Shown here piece by piece: positions 44,836-53,604 of a DNA stretch of 64,000 bases. Below the pieces are notes generated by a model that searched no databases, was not told where the DNA came from, and worked only from the letters and a program-made list of their open reading frames with translations. This DNA is from Rhizobium sp. BK251. Lineage in GTDB: Bacteria > Pseudomonadota > Alphaproteobacteria > Rhizobiales > Rhizobiaceae. Numbering within the stretch: position 1 is the stretch's first letter; every line of letters starts with the position of its first letter. Position numbers and translations under genes: made by a program. The stretch lies in NCBI RefSeq assembly GCF_004345245.1, contig NZ_SLUQ01000006.1, forward strand, positions 124,001 to 188,000. Reading direction: 5' to 3'.

Positions 44836-46032
44836 TCAATGCCGCGGGATGCGCGGCAGCAGAACCGTGAAGAGCCCGAGAAGCGGCAGGTAGGAGCAGA
44901 TCTGGTAGACGAAGGCGATGCCGTGCGTATCGGCGAAGTCGCCGAGGAGGGCCGCGCCAAGTCCGCCCGCGCCGAAGGCGAAGCCGAAGAAGATGCCGGC
45001 GATGAGCCCCACCCGCCCCGGCACCAGTTCCTGTGCGAAGACCACGATCGCCGAGAAGGCGGAGGCGAAGATCAGGCCGATGACGACGCTGAGTACGCAG
45101 GTCCAGAAGAGGTTGGCATAGGGCAGCATCAGCGCGAAGGGAATGACGCCAAGGATCGAGAACCAGATGACGAAACGGGCGCCGAAGCGGTCACCGATCG
45201 GGCCGCCGAGGAAGGTGCCCACGGCAACCGAGCCCAGGAAGAGGAACAGCATCAGCTGCGCATCGCGCACCGCAAGGTGAAACTTCTCGATCGCATAGAA
45301 GGTAAAGTAGCTGGAAATGCTCGCCATGTAGACGTTCTTCGTCGCCGTCAGCAGCACCAGGATCAGGAGTGTCCATACGACGCGGCTCTTCGCCAGCGGC
45401 AATGCCCGGCTGACGGCATGCTTGCTCGCGTGCTGGCGGCGGTGGGCGATGTACCAGTTGCCGACCCAGCTCAGGACCACCATGCCAAGCATGGCGATCG
45501 CCGCGAACCACGCAACGCTGTGCTGGCCGATCGGCAGCACGATGAAGGCGGCGAGCAGCGGGCCGAGCGCCTGGCCGGCATTGCCGCCGACCTGGAAGAA
45601 GGACTGCGCGAAGCCATGCCGCCCGCCCGAGGCCAGCCGCGCGACGCGTGACGATTCCGGATGGAAAACGGCCGAGCCGAAGCCGATGAGGCTTGCTGCG
45701 ACAAGCAGCATTTCGAAACTGCCGGCATTGCCGAGCAGGATGAGCCCGCAGAAGGTGCTCGCCATGCCCACCGGCAGCGAATAGGGCATCGGCCAGCGAT
45801 CCGTGACGATGCCGACCAGCGGCTGCAGCAGCGACGCCGTTACCTGGAAGGTCATGGTCAGCAGGCCGATCTGCACGAAGTCCAGGTTGTAGTTTTCCTT
45901 GAACAGCGGATAGAGCGATGCCAGCAGCGACTGCATGATGTCGTTCAGCATGTGGCAGAAGCTGACCGCCAGCAGGATGGACATCGTCGTCTTTTCGAAA
46001 CGGGCGGGACTGCCCGAAAATGCAGCTACCAT
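44836..46032 (-). CDS. MFS transporter, fosmidomycin-resistance (Fsr)-like
   Basis: 398 aa with about twelve hydrophobic segments. SILLAVSFCHMLNDIMQSLLASLYPLFKENYNLDFVQIGLLT is the characteristic Fsr-family opening, and GSAVFHPESSRVARLASGGRHGFAQSFFQVGGNAGQALGPLLAA is its conserved central block. It is an efflux pump for small molecules. The start at 46032 was chosen because of AGAGGA upstream. It is divergent from an AraC regulator, which probably controls it. Confidence 0.9.
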   Translation of the reverse strand: MVAAFSGSPARFEKTTMSILLAVSFCHMLNDIMQSLLASLYPLFKENYNLDFVQIGLLTMTFQVTASLLQPLVGIVTDRWPMPYSLPVGMASTFCGLILLGNAGSFEMLLVAASLIGFGSAVFHPESSRVARLASGGRHGFAQSFFQVGGNAGQALGPLLAAFIVLPIGQHSVAWFAAIAMLGMVVLSWVGNWYIAHRRQHASKHAVSRALPLAKSRVVWTLLILVLLTATKNVYMASISSYFTFYAIEKFHLAVRDAQLMLFLFLGSVAVGTFLGGPIGDRFGARFVIWFSILGVIPFALMLPYANLFWTCVLSVVIGLIFASAFSAIVVFAQELVPGRVGLIAGIFFGFAFGAGGLGAALLGDFADTHGIAFVYQICSYLPLLGLFTVLLPRIPRH

Positions 46033-46152
46033 GGGGGAATTTCCTCTCGCGCGCCCCAATCCGGGCGTCCGCGCTCTTTATGTCGCTTTTACACGCCTTG
46101 CCGGTGGCCATCTTTTGTGCTTTGGTCCACTTCTTTCGCGATCGGGCCAAAA

Positions 46153-46983
46153 ATGGAAAAGCTCTCCCGACATTTGCTGGCGACGCTCCATGACGATCAT
46201 GAGCGCAGCATCCGCTGGATGGAGGAATCCAATGCCGAGGTGCTGGTGCACAGCTCGGAGCCTCCGCATGGCTACACCGTGCCCGTGCACAGCCATCGGC
46301 GCACGCAGCTGCTCTGCGTATTTGCCGGGGTGGTGATCGTCATGACCATGCGCGGCCGCTGGATGATACCGCCCGGCCACGCCCTTCTCATTCCACGCGG
46401 GCTGGAGCATTCCGTCGAGATGCTGAGCGATGTCAGCATGAAGTCGGTCTATCTCACTCCGCGGGACGGTTGGGCCACTGGAGAGGCGCCGAAAGTGCTG
46501 GAAGTGAGCGAGCTTGCCCGCAGCCTGCTCCTGGAGGCAATCCGGCTGCAGGAGGTGCTGGCGAGCAACCGCAAGGCAGAACTCGTGCTCGCGCTTCTCG
46601 TCGAGGAGATCGAGACCCTCGAGGAGCGCCCGCTCGGACTGCCCTTCCCTTCCGACAGGCGGCTGGCGGCACTCTGCCGCGCTTACATGGAAAACCCCAC
46701 GCCGAATGTGCGGCTTGACGATTGGGCCGAAAAGCTGGCGATGAGCCGCAGGACATTCACCCGGCTCTTCCGCAGGGAGACCGGCATAAGCTTCATCACC
46801 TGGCGCCAGCAGGCAAGCGTCTTTGCCTGCCTGCCGCAGCTGACGGAAGGCCTTCCGGTTACGAACATCGCACTGGGCGCCGGCTACGAGAGCGTGGCCG
46901 CCTTCACCACGATGTTCCGCCGCATGCTGGGCACATCTCCGCGCTCCTACATGACGAGCCGCCGCACCTTCGGCACCCACTGA
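46153..46983 (+). CDS. AraC-family transcriptional regulator
   Basis: 276 aa. An N-terminal cupin-like effector domain contains HGYTVPVHSHRRTQLLCVFAGVVIVMT and IPPGHALLIPRGLEHSVEM. The C-terminal double helix-turn-helix contains LDDWAEKLAMSRRTFTRLFRRETGISFITWRQQ and ALGAGYESVAAFTTMFRRMLGTSPRSY. It starts 120 bp from the divergent MFS gene, the classic arrangement for an AraC-controlled exporter. The ribosome site is weak. Confidence 0.9.
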   Translation: MEKLSRHLLATLHDDHERSIRWMEESNAEVLVHSSEPPHGYTVPVHSHRRTQLLCVFAGVVIVMTMRGRWMIPPGHALLIPRGLEHSVEMLSDVSMKSVYLTPRDGWATGEAPKVLEVSELARSLLLEAIRLQEVLASNRKAELVLALLVEEIETLEERPLGLPFPSDRRLAALCRAYMENPTPNVRLDDWAEKLAMSRRTFTRLFRRETGISFITWRQQASVFACLPQLTEGLPVTNIALGAGYESVAAFTTMFRRMLGTSPRSYMTSRRTFGTH

Positions 46984-47141
46984 AACAGCACACGAAGAGC
47001 TAAAGGAGGCTTGTTCTCCACGGGACCGAGCCCGTCTACACGGCCAGAAAAAATGCGCCCCGGAATCGATTTCCAGGGCAAGGCGACGTCGCGACCGACG
47101 TATCTTGTTGTCGGAGCAGGATGCCCCCGCGGGTTGGCCGC

Positions 47142-47837
47142 TTATCGGATGGCGTAATCGACATCCTTTCGCGAATATGCGTTTCCCTCGCCGAGTGCCG
47201 CTTTTGCCTCCGCGAGTTGCCGCACCACCTCTTCGTCGCAGACCTGCCGGAAGTCGGTGTAGTGGGCGCTGACAGCATCGAAGGCGAAGGGCTGTTTCAG
47301 GCAAACGACCTCGTCGAGCGCCTCGGGCATATCCGACACGGCCGATTGCGAGGCAACGGGTATCGCCGCGACGATCTTCCTGGCGCCACGCTGCTTCACG
47401 CCGAGAATGGCGGCGCGCATGGTCGCGCCAGTCGCCATTCCGTCGTCGACGATGATGGCGATCCTATCCCTGATCCCGACGGATCGGTCGTCCCGGCCGT
47501 AGAGTTCGCGGCGACGGTCGATCTCGGCAAGAGCCTTTCCACGAGCCTCCTCGAATACGGCGTCCGGCACCTGCTCGAAGCGGATGACGTCGGGGTTGCG
47601 CACGACGATAGGATCCTCGCCGTCGACGAGCGCTCCCATCGCGATTTCAGGCTGCGCCGGCAGCCCGATCTTGCGCACGAAGAGGATTTCAAGAGGAGCC
47701 TGCAGGTGTGCGGCGACCTCTGCCGCAACAGGCACGCCGCCGCGGGGCAGCGCGAGCACGACCACGTCCTGGCCGCGATACCGATCGAGGGCGATTGCCA
47801 GCTTCTGGCCCGCATCCATGCGATTTCGGAATGTCAT
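47142..47837 (-). CDS. Phosphoribosyltransferase-family protein
   Basis: 231 aa. The PRPP-binding loop is IAIIVDDGMATGATMRAAIL (about residues 121-140). It has the family opening QDVVVLALPRGGVPVAAEVAAHLQAPLEILFVRKIGLPAQPEIAMGAL. Such stand-alone proteins often accompany stress or microaerobic genes. The start at 47837 is preceded by AAGGGAC. It is divergent from the host-attachment gene, and an FNR-type box lies in the shared promoter region 117 bp upstream. Confidence 0.88.
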   Translation of the reverse strand: MTFRNRMDAGQKLAIALDRYRGQDVVVLALPRGGVPVAAEVAAHLQAPLEILFVRKIGLPAQPEIAMGALVDGEDPIVVRNPDVIRFEQVPDAVFEEARGKALAEIDRRRELYGRDDRSVGIRDRIAIIVDDGMATGATMRAAILGVKQRGARKIVAAIPVASQSAVSDMPEALDEVVCLKQPFAFDAVSAHYTDFRQVCDEEVVRQLAEAKAALGEGNAYSRKDVDYAIR

Positions 47838-47953
47838 GAATAGTCCCTTTGCAAAGATGCGCACCCGCGGGAAACCGCCCGCGCCTGCCTCAGTCTCGCT
47901 AGATTCCACGGCTATTGTGCGCAGAAGACTAGATCAGGTTTTCTGCACTTGCA

Positions 47954-47967
47954 TTGATGGGCGTCAA
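47954..47967. promoter_or_regulatory. FNR/FixK-type box (phosphoribosyltransferase / host-attachment promoter)
   Basis: TTGATGGGCGTCAA matches the FNR/FixK consensus TTGAT-N4-ATCAA at 9 of 10 positions. It is centred about 63 bp upstream of the host-attachment start and 123 bp from the divergent phosphoribosyltransferase start. The gene for an FnrN-like regulator is 0.5 kb away. Confidence 0.75.
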
Positions 47968-48022
47968 TTCGTGGCATCGCATAGCGTCTTGCTGGTGATG
48001 CCCAGGAAGCGGGGGGACCGAG

Positions 48023-48490
48023 ATGCGATCGATTAGAACCTGGGTGCTCGTTGCGGACGGTTCGCGCGCCCGCATTCTGCGCGACCCTTTCTCCCATGCA
48101 GTGAGCGCCGAAAACCTGGGCGAACTCGTTTTTCGGGCGGAGCAGAAGCGACTGCGCGAGATCATGGCCGACAAGCCCGGCAAGGGTTTCGGCGCCTCGG
48201 GAGCCCGGCGCTCCTCCATGGAATATCATTCGGACCCAATTCGAGAGGACGAGCGCGCCTTCGCCTCGATGCTGGTGGAGGTGCTGAACAGCCACCGCAT
48301 GGCCGGCGATTTCGAGAGGCTGGCGATCTTCGCATCGCCGGAAATGCTCGGGGACCTGCGCAAGGCGCTGCCCGATCCGCTGAAAAACATTACCGTCGGC
48401 GAGATCGCCAAGGACCTCACCCGCCTGCCGGCGTCCGAGCTCCGCCTTGCCGTCGCCACGTTGCTAGAGCGCGGAAGGGCCAATGCATGA
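48023..48490 (+). CDS. Host-attachment-family protein (AtsE/baeRF-like)
   Basis: 155 aa. The Host_attach pattern is seen in TWVLVADGSRARILRD near the start, ERAFASMLVEVLNSHRMAGDFERLAIFASPEMLGDLRKAL in the middle and DLTRLPASELRLAVATLLE at the end. The name comes from an Agrobacterium gene; the molecular function is not known. It lies 46 bp before the FnrN-like regulator and shares the upstream FNR-type box, so it is probably induced at low oxygen. Confidence 0.88.
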   Translation: MRSIRTWVLVADGSRARILRDPFSHAVSAENLGELVFRAEQKRLREIMADKPGKGFGASGARRSSMEYHSDPIREDERAFASMLVEVLNSHRMAGDFERLAIFASPEMLGDLRKALPDPLKNITVGEIAKDLTRLPASELRLAVATLLERGRANA

Positions 48491-48536
48491 GACAGGGATG
48501 CGCTAGGCTCGACAACGGCTCCCAGGGGAACGCGCC

Positions 48537-49385
48537 ATGACATTTCAAGGCTCGACGAAGGCCCATTCGAGGTGCGATCAGTGCGCCGTCCAGCGCCGCT
48601 CGATCTGCCATGCCGCCGACGGTCGCGCCCGCGAGGAGTTGAACCGCATCTCGCATATCCGTACTTTCGCGGCAGGCGAGACGGTGACGGCCGAGGGGCA
48701 GGAATCCTGCATCGTCGGCAATGTCATCACCGGCGTGCTGAAGCTCGTGAAGACGCTGTCCGACGGCCGCCAGCAGATCGTCGGACTGCTCCTGCCGTCC
48801 GACATGGTCGGCCGCGTCTTCGAGACCACTTCGCGCTTCGCCATAGAGGCTGCATCCGACGTGACGCTCTGCTGCTTCGAGCGGCGTGCCTTCGAGGCGC
48901 TGCTGGCCCGCGAGCCGGAGCTCGAGCACGCAATGCTGGTGAGGACGCTCGATGAACTCGATGCAGCGCGCGACTGGATGCTGCTGCTCGGCTGCCAGAC
49001 CGTACTGGAGCGGATTGCCGGCTTCCTGCTCATCCTGCTCTGCCGGTCTCGAAGCCATGGCAACGCCGCGGCCCTTGAGACGACACCCCGCGTGACGATC
49101 CCGATCGGCCGGCGCGACATGGCGATCTATCTCGGAACGACGATAGAAACGATCAGCCGCACGGTGCAGCACATGGCAAGGCAGGGAGTGATCCGCATCG
49201 AGAATTCACGGCATTTCGACATCGTCGACCGTGCAGGCCTGATCGCGATGTCCGGCCGCAAGGACTACATGAACGCCGAATTGATGGAGGCGGACATGGC
49301 CCGCGCCAGCCCGGCCAGAACCGTCCGCCTGCGCCGGCAGGCAGTGGCGATGCCCCTCGGCCCGCAAGCACAGCGACTCCCCTGA
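48537..49385 (+). CDS. fnrN: FNR/FnrN-type oxygen-sensing Crp-family regulator
   Basis: 282 aa. Cysteines C13, C16 and C24 in CDQCAVQRRSIC (C-x2-C-x7-C) plus a fourth Cys in ASDVTLCCF are the ligands of an oxygen-labile [4Fe-4S] cluster. The cyclic-nucleotide-like domain precedes a helix-turn-helix IYLGTTIETISRTVQHMARQGVI, whose Glu, Ser and Arg (E-T-I-S-R) are the residues that read TTGAT. Two matching boxes flank this gene's neighbours, so it probably regulates its own locus. Could equally be named as an Aat-type or FixK-like protein; the cluster favours FnrN. Confidence 0.9.
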   Translation: MTFQGSTKAHSRCDQCAVQRRSICHAADGRAREELNRISHIRTFAAGETVTAEGQESCIVGNVITGVLKLVKTLSDGRQQIVGLLLPSDMVGRVFETTSRFAIEAASDVTLCCFERRAFEALLAREPELEHAMLVRTLDELDAARDWMLLLGCQTVLERIAGFLLILLCRSRSHGNAAALETTPRVTIPIGRRDMAIYLGTTIETISRTVQHMARQGVIRIENSRHFDIVDRAGLIAMSGRKDYMNAELMEADMARASPARTVRLRRQAVAMPLGPQAQRLP

Positions 49386-49394
49386 AGCATTCCC

Positions 49395-49416
49395 GCTCTT
49401 CTCCGTCGAGAAGAGC
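49395..49416 (+). terminator. Hairpin after the fnrN-like gene
   Basis: GCTCTTCTC and GAGAAGAGC form a perfect 9-bp stem with loop CGTC, 10 bp after the stop. No U-tract follows. Confidence 0.55.
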
Positions 49417-49623
49417 TGCAATCACATTCCTCGAACGCACCAAAATTCACACTCGCGCCCTACGTCAAATTGGCTGGGATCGTTGGTATCCTCTGGGCGT
49501 TCCCCGCGGCCCACGCCACCGTCTGTTGGCCGCAACGACTCTCCCCGCCGTCCTTGCGACAGCTCTTCATTCTGATCCGCGCAACGCCCATGTGGTCGGG
49601 CAGGCTCCGATCTCGTCGAAAGC

Positions 49624-50043
49624 TTACGGATGCGGTGTGGCGACGGCCTGCATCAGTTCCCCGGTCATCTCCCTGCCGCTGCCGTGCGAGATATCTCCGA
49701 CCGAGAGCATCCCCACCATCCTCTTGTCGTCATTGATGACGGGAAGCCTGCGAATCCGTTTCACCTCCATCAGCCGGATCGCGTCCTCTATCGTCTCGTC
49801 TGTGCGGCAGTAGATGATGCCTTTGGTCATGACGTCGCGGGCGGTCATCGTGGCGGGATTGTTGCCGTTCTCGAACGCACGAAGGGCGATGTCCCTGTCG
49901 GTCACCATGCCGACCAGGCGATCGTTCTCACCCACCGGCACCGCGCCGATGTCGCTGTCGCGCATTATGGTCGCAATTTTCGCAAGCGATGTCTCGGGGC
50001 TCACCCAGTTCACGCCGGTGTGCATTATCTCAGCGACTTTCAT
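49624..50043 (-). CDS. Tandem CBS-domain protein
   Basis: 139 aa with two CBS domains: MKVAEIMHTGVNWVSPETSLAKIATIMRDSDIGAVPVGENDRLVGMVTDRDIA (1-53), then TARDVMTKGIIYCRTDETIEDAIRLMEVKRIRRLPVINDDKRMVGMLSVGDIS. It probably binds adenine nucleotides and senses energy state. The ATG at 50043 follows GGAGG; a GTG four codons earlier is not supported. An FNR-type box lies 55 bp upstream. Confidence 0.93.
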   Translation of the reverse strand: MKVAEIMHTGVNWVSPETSLAKIATIMRDSDIGAVPVGENDRLVGMVTDRDIALRAFENGNNPATMTARDVMTKGIIYCRTDETIEDAIRLMEVKRIRRLPVINDDKRMVGMLSVGDISHGSGREMTGELMQAVATPHP

Positions 50044-50097
50044 GGCGTCCTCCACTCTTCAAACCAGGGAAGTTTAGTCCAAAGCCTCCAAAGATCA

Positions 50098-50111
50098 TTG
50101 ATATCCGTCAA
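50098..50111. promoter_or_regulatory. FNR/FixK-type box before the CBS-domain gene
   Basis: TTGATATCCGTCAA, 9 of 10 consensus positions, with the edge 55 bp upstream of the CBS gene start, close to the -40 position expected for FNR-type activation. Same departure from consensus (GTCAA for ATCAA) as the site at 47954. Confidence 0.75.
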
Positions 50112-50164
50112 AGGTTGCGCCGGGCCTCACGATCTCCCCGCGGTTTTTCCCGGACTGTCACTTG

Positions 50165-50218
50165 CTTGTTAAAAACAGTCGCTAACAAGGCGTCATCGGG
50201 CATTGCACAGCTGTGCAA
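50165..50218. promoter_or_regulatory. Two palindromes before the ABC transporter operon (LacI-type operators)
   Basis: TTGCACAGCTGTGCAA at 50203-50218 is a perfect 16-bp palindrome with the central CG-like step shifted to GC, ending 12 bp before the ATPase start. A second dyad, CTTGTTA (50165-50171) and TAACAAG (50183-50189), lies just upstream. The LacI-family gene at 54456 in the same operon is the natural candidate to bind the first; the second may be a second operator or bind another factor. Confidence 0.65.
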
Positions 50219-50230
50219 AGAGGGATTTTG

Positions 50231-51361
50231 ATGTCGCGGGAAGTATTTCTGGAGTTGTCAGCCATCGGCGGCGCCTACGGCGCAACGCGGGTTCTTGACG
50301 ACATCAACCTTGAGATCGCCAAGGGCGAATTTGTGGCGCTGCTGGGCTCCTCAGGCTGCGGCAAGACCACCCTCCTTCGCACCATTGCAGGCTTCATCAG
50401 TCCGACCACGGGCCGCGTCTCTGTCGGTGGACGGGACGTAACCCGGCTGCCGCCGGACAAGCGCGGCATGGCGCTGGTCTTCCAGTCCTACGCGCTTTGG
50501 CCGCACATGACGGTGGCCCAGAACATCGGCTACGGACTGAAGCTCCGCGGCCTGCCCCGCGCCGAGATCGGCGTGCGCGTCAGCGCGATGGAGACGCTGC
50601 TCGGCCTTGACGGGCTCGGTGCGCGCAAGCCCGCCGCGCTCTCCGGCGGCCAGCGCCAGCGCGTCGCGCTCGGCCGGGCGCTCGCCATCGACCCCGAGAT
50701 CCTTCTACTCGACGAGCCGCTTTCGAATCTCGACGCCCGCATCCGCCTCACCGTTCGCCACGAGCTGCGGGCGCTGCAGAAGCGTCTCGGCATCACTGCC
50801 ATCCACGTCACGCACGATCGCGAGGAAGCGATGGTGATGGCCGACCGCATCGTCATCCTGAACGCCGGGCGCATTGCCCAGCAGGGAGCGCCCGAGGAGG
50901 TCTACAACAGGCCCGCCTCCGCCTTCGTCGCCGCTTTCATGGGTGCGGAGAATGTGCTGTCGCTCAACGGTGCGCCGCAGGGCGAGGATTTCGTGATCGC
51001 CGCCGGCGCCGCCAATGCCGCCGGTGCTGTACCCCTGGCTGGACGCCCGCTTGCAGCCGGCGCAGTCGAGGCGCGTTTCCGGCCCGAAGCCGCGCAGCTC
51101 TTTTCGGCAACCACGCCGATCGTCGGCCCGGGCATCACTCTTCGCGGCACTGTGACCGCAGTCAGCTATCCGGGCGGACACTGGCGCCACTCGATCCGTC
51201 TCGGCGACCGCGAGATCATGGCCGATGCTGGCCGCGCCTTCGAGCCGGGCGAGACGGTCCAAGTCCACGTCGCGCCGGAAGCGCTCTTCCTCTTCAATTC
51301 GCCGGACAAGGTGCCGGCCACCGCCATTTCCCGGTCCGCGGCCGGGAAAGTTCACGCCTGA
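50231..51361 (+). CDS. ABC transporter ATP-binding protein (FbpC/PotA/AfuC-like)
   Basis: 376 aa. Walker A LGSSGCGKTTLLRTI, signature ALSGGQRQRVALGRALA, Walker B ILLLDEPLSNLDARIR, switch His in HVTHDREEAMVMADRI, then a C-terminal TOBE regulatory domain. The ATG at 50231 has AGAGGGA six bases upstream. First gene of a seven-gene operon (ATPase, binding protein, two permeases, LacI, phosphatase, phosphoesterase). Confidence 0.92.
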   Translation: MSREVFLELSAIGGAYGATRVLDDINLEIAKGEFVALLGSSGCGKTTLLRTIAGFISPTTGRVSVGGRDVTRLPPDKRGMALVFQSYALWPHMTVAQNIGYGLKLRGLPRAEIGVRVSAMETLLGLDGLGARKPAALSGGQRQRVALGRALAIDPEILLLDEPLSNLDARIRLTVRHELRALQKRLGITAIHVTHDREEAMVMADRIVILNAGRIAQQGAPEEVYNRPASAFVAAFMGAENVLSLNGAPQGEDFVIAAGAANAAGAVPLAGRPLAAGAVEARFRPEAAQLFSATTPIVGPGITLRGTVTAVSYPGGHWRHSIRLGDREIMADAGRAFEPGETVQVHVAPEALFLFNSPDKVPATAISRSAAGKVHA

Positions 51362-51394
51362 CATATCCTGACTTAACCCATGGAGAAGCAACCA

Positions 51395-52528
51395 ATGAAG
51401 AGACTGTCCTACGCAGCATTCGCCGTCGCTCTCGCTGCCCTTCCCGTAAAGGCCGACGAGCTGACAGTTGCGACCGCCGGCGACCAGAACATGGTCGACT
51501 ACATCAACCAGTATCTCGGCCCGCTCTTCGAGAAGGCCTATCCGGGCAACACGGTTCGCGCCGTCGGCACCGGCCCCGGCGATGCCGGCTCGCAGAAGAT
51601 CCTCGAGCGCTTCGACGCGCAGTCGGCCGCCAGCACGCCCGCCTGGGACGTCGACGTCGCCGTCGTGCATGAGAAGTTCGCCGGCCCGATGGTCCAGAAG
51701 GGCTATCTCGAGAAGTATCGCGGCGAAATCGACACCGGCAAGCTCGTTTCCCGCGCCAACGCCAAGAACGCGCTCGGCTCGGACGTCGACGGCTATGTCA
51801 TGCCGATGTTCAACAGCCAGACGGCAATCGCCTACAACCCGGCTCTCGTTCCGAATCCGCCGAAGAGCTACACGGAACTGGCTGCCTGGGCCAAGGAACA
51901 TCCGAAGCAGTTCGGCTATAACGGCATCAAGGGCGGCGCCTCGGGCGTCAGCTTCGTCATGGGCTGGATCTACGCCTTCGGCGGCGGCGACGCCAACAAC
52001 CTGATGACGGGCCCCTTCAAGGAAGAAGAAACCAAGAAGTGGGGCGACGCCTTCACAAGCCTCGCAGACTTCACCAAGAACGCGACGCTGACGCCCGGCA
52101 ACGCCGGCACGCTCGACCTGCTTTCCCGCGGCGAAATCGCCATGGGCCCCGTCTGGGTCGACATGTTCTACTCTTGGCAGGCCAACGGCCAGCTGCCGCC
52201 GGACCTGAAGCTCGTCCTGCCGGCTCCCGGCATGCCCGGCCAGCCGATGCACTATGTCGTTCCGGCCAAGGCAGGTCACAAAGATCTCGCCGAGAAGTTC
52301 ATCGCACTTGCCACCAGCCCGGAAGTACAGGCTGACGGCATCGTCAAGAAGTTCAACTGGTATCCGGGCATCGACGCCCAGTACGTCAAGCCGAAGCTGG
52401 ACGATGCCACTTGGAACAAGCTCTTCGTTGACATCAACCCTGATGATCTTGCCACCAAGGGCAAGCCCTTCCCGATCGCGCCTTATAACAACGCGATCCT
52501 CGAAGCCTACGAACAGTCCGTGAAGTAA
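51395..52528 (+). CDS. Periplasmic binding protein of an Fe3+/AfuA/polyamine-type ABC transporter
   Basis: 377 aa. Signal peptide MKRLSYAAFAVALAALPVKADE, then LTVATAGDQNMVDYINQYLGPLFEKAYPGNTV, typical of the type II extracellular binding family. The ATG at 51395 was preferred over one at 51380 because GGAG sits eight bases upstream of it and the signal peptide then starts with MKR. The family contains iron, 2-aminoethylphosphonate, thiamine and sugar-phosphate (AfuA) binders. The downstream phosphatase and phosphoesterase favour a phosphorylated ligand; that is inference. Confidence 0.9.
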   Translation: MKRLSYAAFAVALAALPVKADELTVATAGDQNMVDYINQYLGPLFEKAYPGNTVRAVGTGPGDAGSQKILERFDAQSAASTPAWDVDVAVVHEKFAGPMVQKGYLEKYRGEIDTGKLVSRANAKNALGSDVDGYVMPMFNSQTAIAYNPALVPNPPKSYTELAAWAKEHPKQFGYNGIKGGASGVSFVMGWIYAFGGGDANNLMTGPFKEEETKKWGDAFTSLADFTKNATLTPGNAGTLDLLSRGEIAMGPVWVDMFYSWQANGQLPPDLKLVLPAPGMPGQPMHYVVPAKAGHKDLAEKFIALATSPEVQADGIVKKFNWYPGIDAQYVKPKLDDATWNKLFVDINPDDLATKGKPFPIAPYNNAILEAYEQSVK

Positions 52529-52536
52529 GCCGCCAA

Positions 52537-52560
52537 GCTCCCCGCTTTGCGGCGGGGAGC
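52537..52560 (+). terminator. Intra-operon hairpin after the binding-protein gene
   Basis: GCTCCCCGC (52537-52545) and GCGGGGAGC (52552-52560) form a perfect 9-bp stem. It begins 8 bp after the binding-protein stop and lacks a U-tract, so it more likely protects the upstream mRNA or terminates partially, a common way to raise binding protein over permease. Confidence 0.65.
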
Positions 52561-52570
52561 CCACCTCTTC

Positions 52571-52684
52571 CGTCATGCCGGCCTTGAGCCTGCATCCAGT
52601 TGCGCCGCGTATGCGGCGCAGGAAGGCTCTTCGGCGCGCAAAGACTTGCGCGCGCTGGACCCCGGCTCGGGGCCGGGGTGACGA
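52571..52684. repeat. RIME-like mosaic intergenic repeat inside the ABC operon
   Basis: A 114-bp element framed by CGTCATGCCGG and GCCGGGGTGACGA, the termini expected of rhizobial intergenic mosaic (RIME) elements. It holds three perfect hairpins: TGCGCCGC/GCGGCGCA (52601-52608, 52613-52620), GCGCGCAA/TTGCGCGC (52634-52641, 52646-52653) and ACCCCGGC/GCCGGGGT (52659-52666, 52672-52679). It lies between the binding-protein hairpin and the first permease. Confidence 0.75.
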
Positions 52685-52779
52685 GAGGGTGGCGCAACGC
52701 GATTACTACCTGGCAAGCTTGCCGCCAGTCTTAGCCTCCTCGCCATCTGGCGAGAACCGATCCCTCTCAAGGTCGACCG

Positions 52780-53604
52780 ATGTCCAAACGCCTCCTCGGT
52801 ATCCTGCTGGTCCTGCCCGCACTGGCGGTGATCGCCTTCCTCTTCATCCTGCCGCTGGTCATGTCGGCGGTCGGCGCCTTCCGAGTGGAAGGAGGGAGCT
52901 TCGGCTGGGACAATTTCGCCAAGACGTTCGACCTCTATACCAACGACATCATCTTCACCGTCGTCATCATCGCCATCTCGACCGTGCTGATCGGCCTCGC
53001 CTCGGTTGCGATCGGCGGCTATCTGACGCTCGGCGAGCATCCGGTCGCGGTCGCGATCCTGCGCTGGCTCTATCGCTGGCCGATGTTCATTCCCTTCATC
53101 GTCGTCGGCCAGGTGCTTCGCACATTCCTCGCCAAGAACGGCATGATGAACAATGTGGCGATCAGCCTCGGCCTGATGACGCCGCTCGAGGCCCAAAGCT
53201 TGCTCGACTGGCGCGGGATCGTCATTGCCTTCGTCTGGAAGCAGACGCCTTTCGTCGCGCTCCTTGTTTCGGGCGCCATGGCTTCCGTCGATCGCGGCAC
53301 CATCGAGGCGGCTCGCAATCTCGGCGCCTCGCGGCTTCGGGTGCTGATCGAGATTCTCGTGCCGCAGGTCGCCGTGACGCTGACCGTCGGCCTCATTCTT
53401 TCCTTCGTGACGATGATGTCGGTTCTCTCGGTACCGCTGATGATCAATGCCCAGTCGCCGACGATGCTCACGGCCGACATCGCCTTCCGCGTCAACGCCT
53501 ATGGCGACTACGGTGTGGCCAACGCGCTCGGCCTCGTCTCGCTTGTCCTCGCCTCCTCGGTCGCGTGGATCTATCTCCGGCAGAGCCTGAAGGAACGCGC
53601 ATGA
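52780..53604 (+). CDS. ABC transporter permease
   Basis: 274 aa with six membrane helices. The cytoplasmic coupling loop is EAARNLGASRLRVLIEILVPQVAVTL. The start MSKRLLGILLVLPALAVIAFLFILPLVM gives an immediate membrane segment, with AAGG eight bases upstream. It is separated from the binding-protein gene by 251 bp occupied by a hairpin and a RIME-like repeat. Its stop overlaps the next permease by 4 bp. Confidence 0.9.
   Translation: MSKRLLGILLVLPALAVIAFLFILPLVMSAVGAFRVEGGSFGWDNFAKTFDLYTNDIIFTVVIIAISTVLIGLASVAIGGYLTLGEHPVAVAILRWLYRWPMFIPFIVVGQVLRTFLAKNGMMNNVAISLGLMTPLEAQSLLDWRGIVIAFVWKQTPFVALLVSGAMASVDRGTIEAARNLGASRLRVLIEILVPQVAVTLTVGLILSFVTMMSVLSVPLMINAQSPTMLTADIAFRVNAYGDYGVANALGLVSLVLASSVAWIYLRQSLKERA

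Noticed and set aside
50705..52576. Very long open frame on the strand opposite the ABC ATPase and binding-protein genes
   Set aside because: It overlaps two genes with clear motifs, signal peptide and ribosome sites. Its translation has low complexity and no recognisable domain, as expected for a GC-rich antisense frame.
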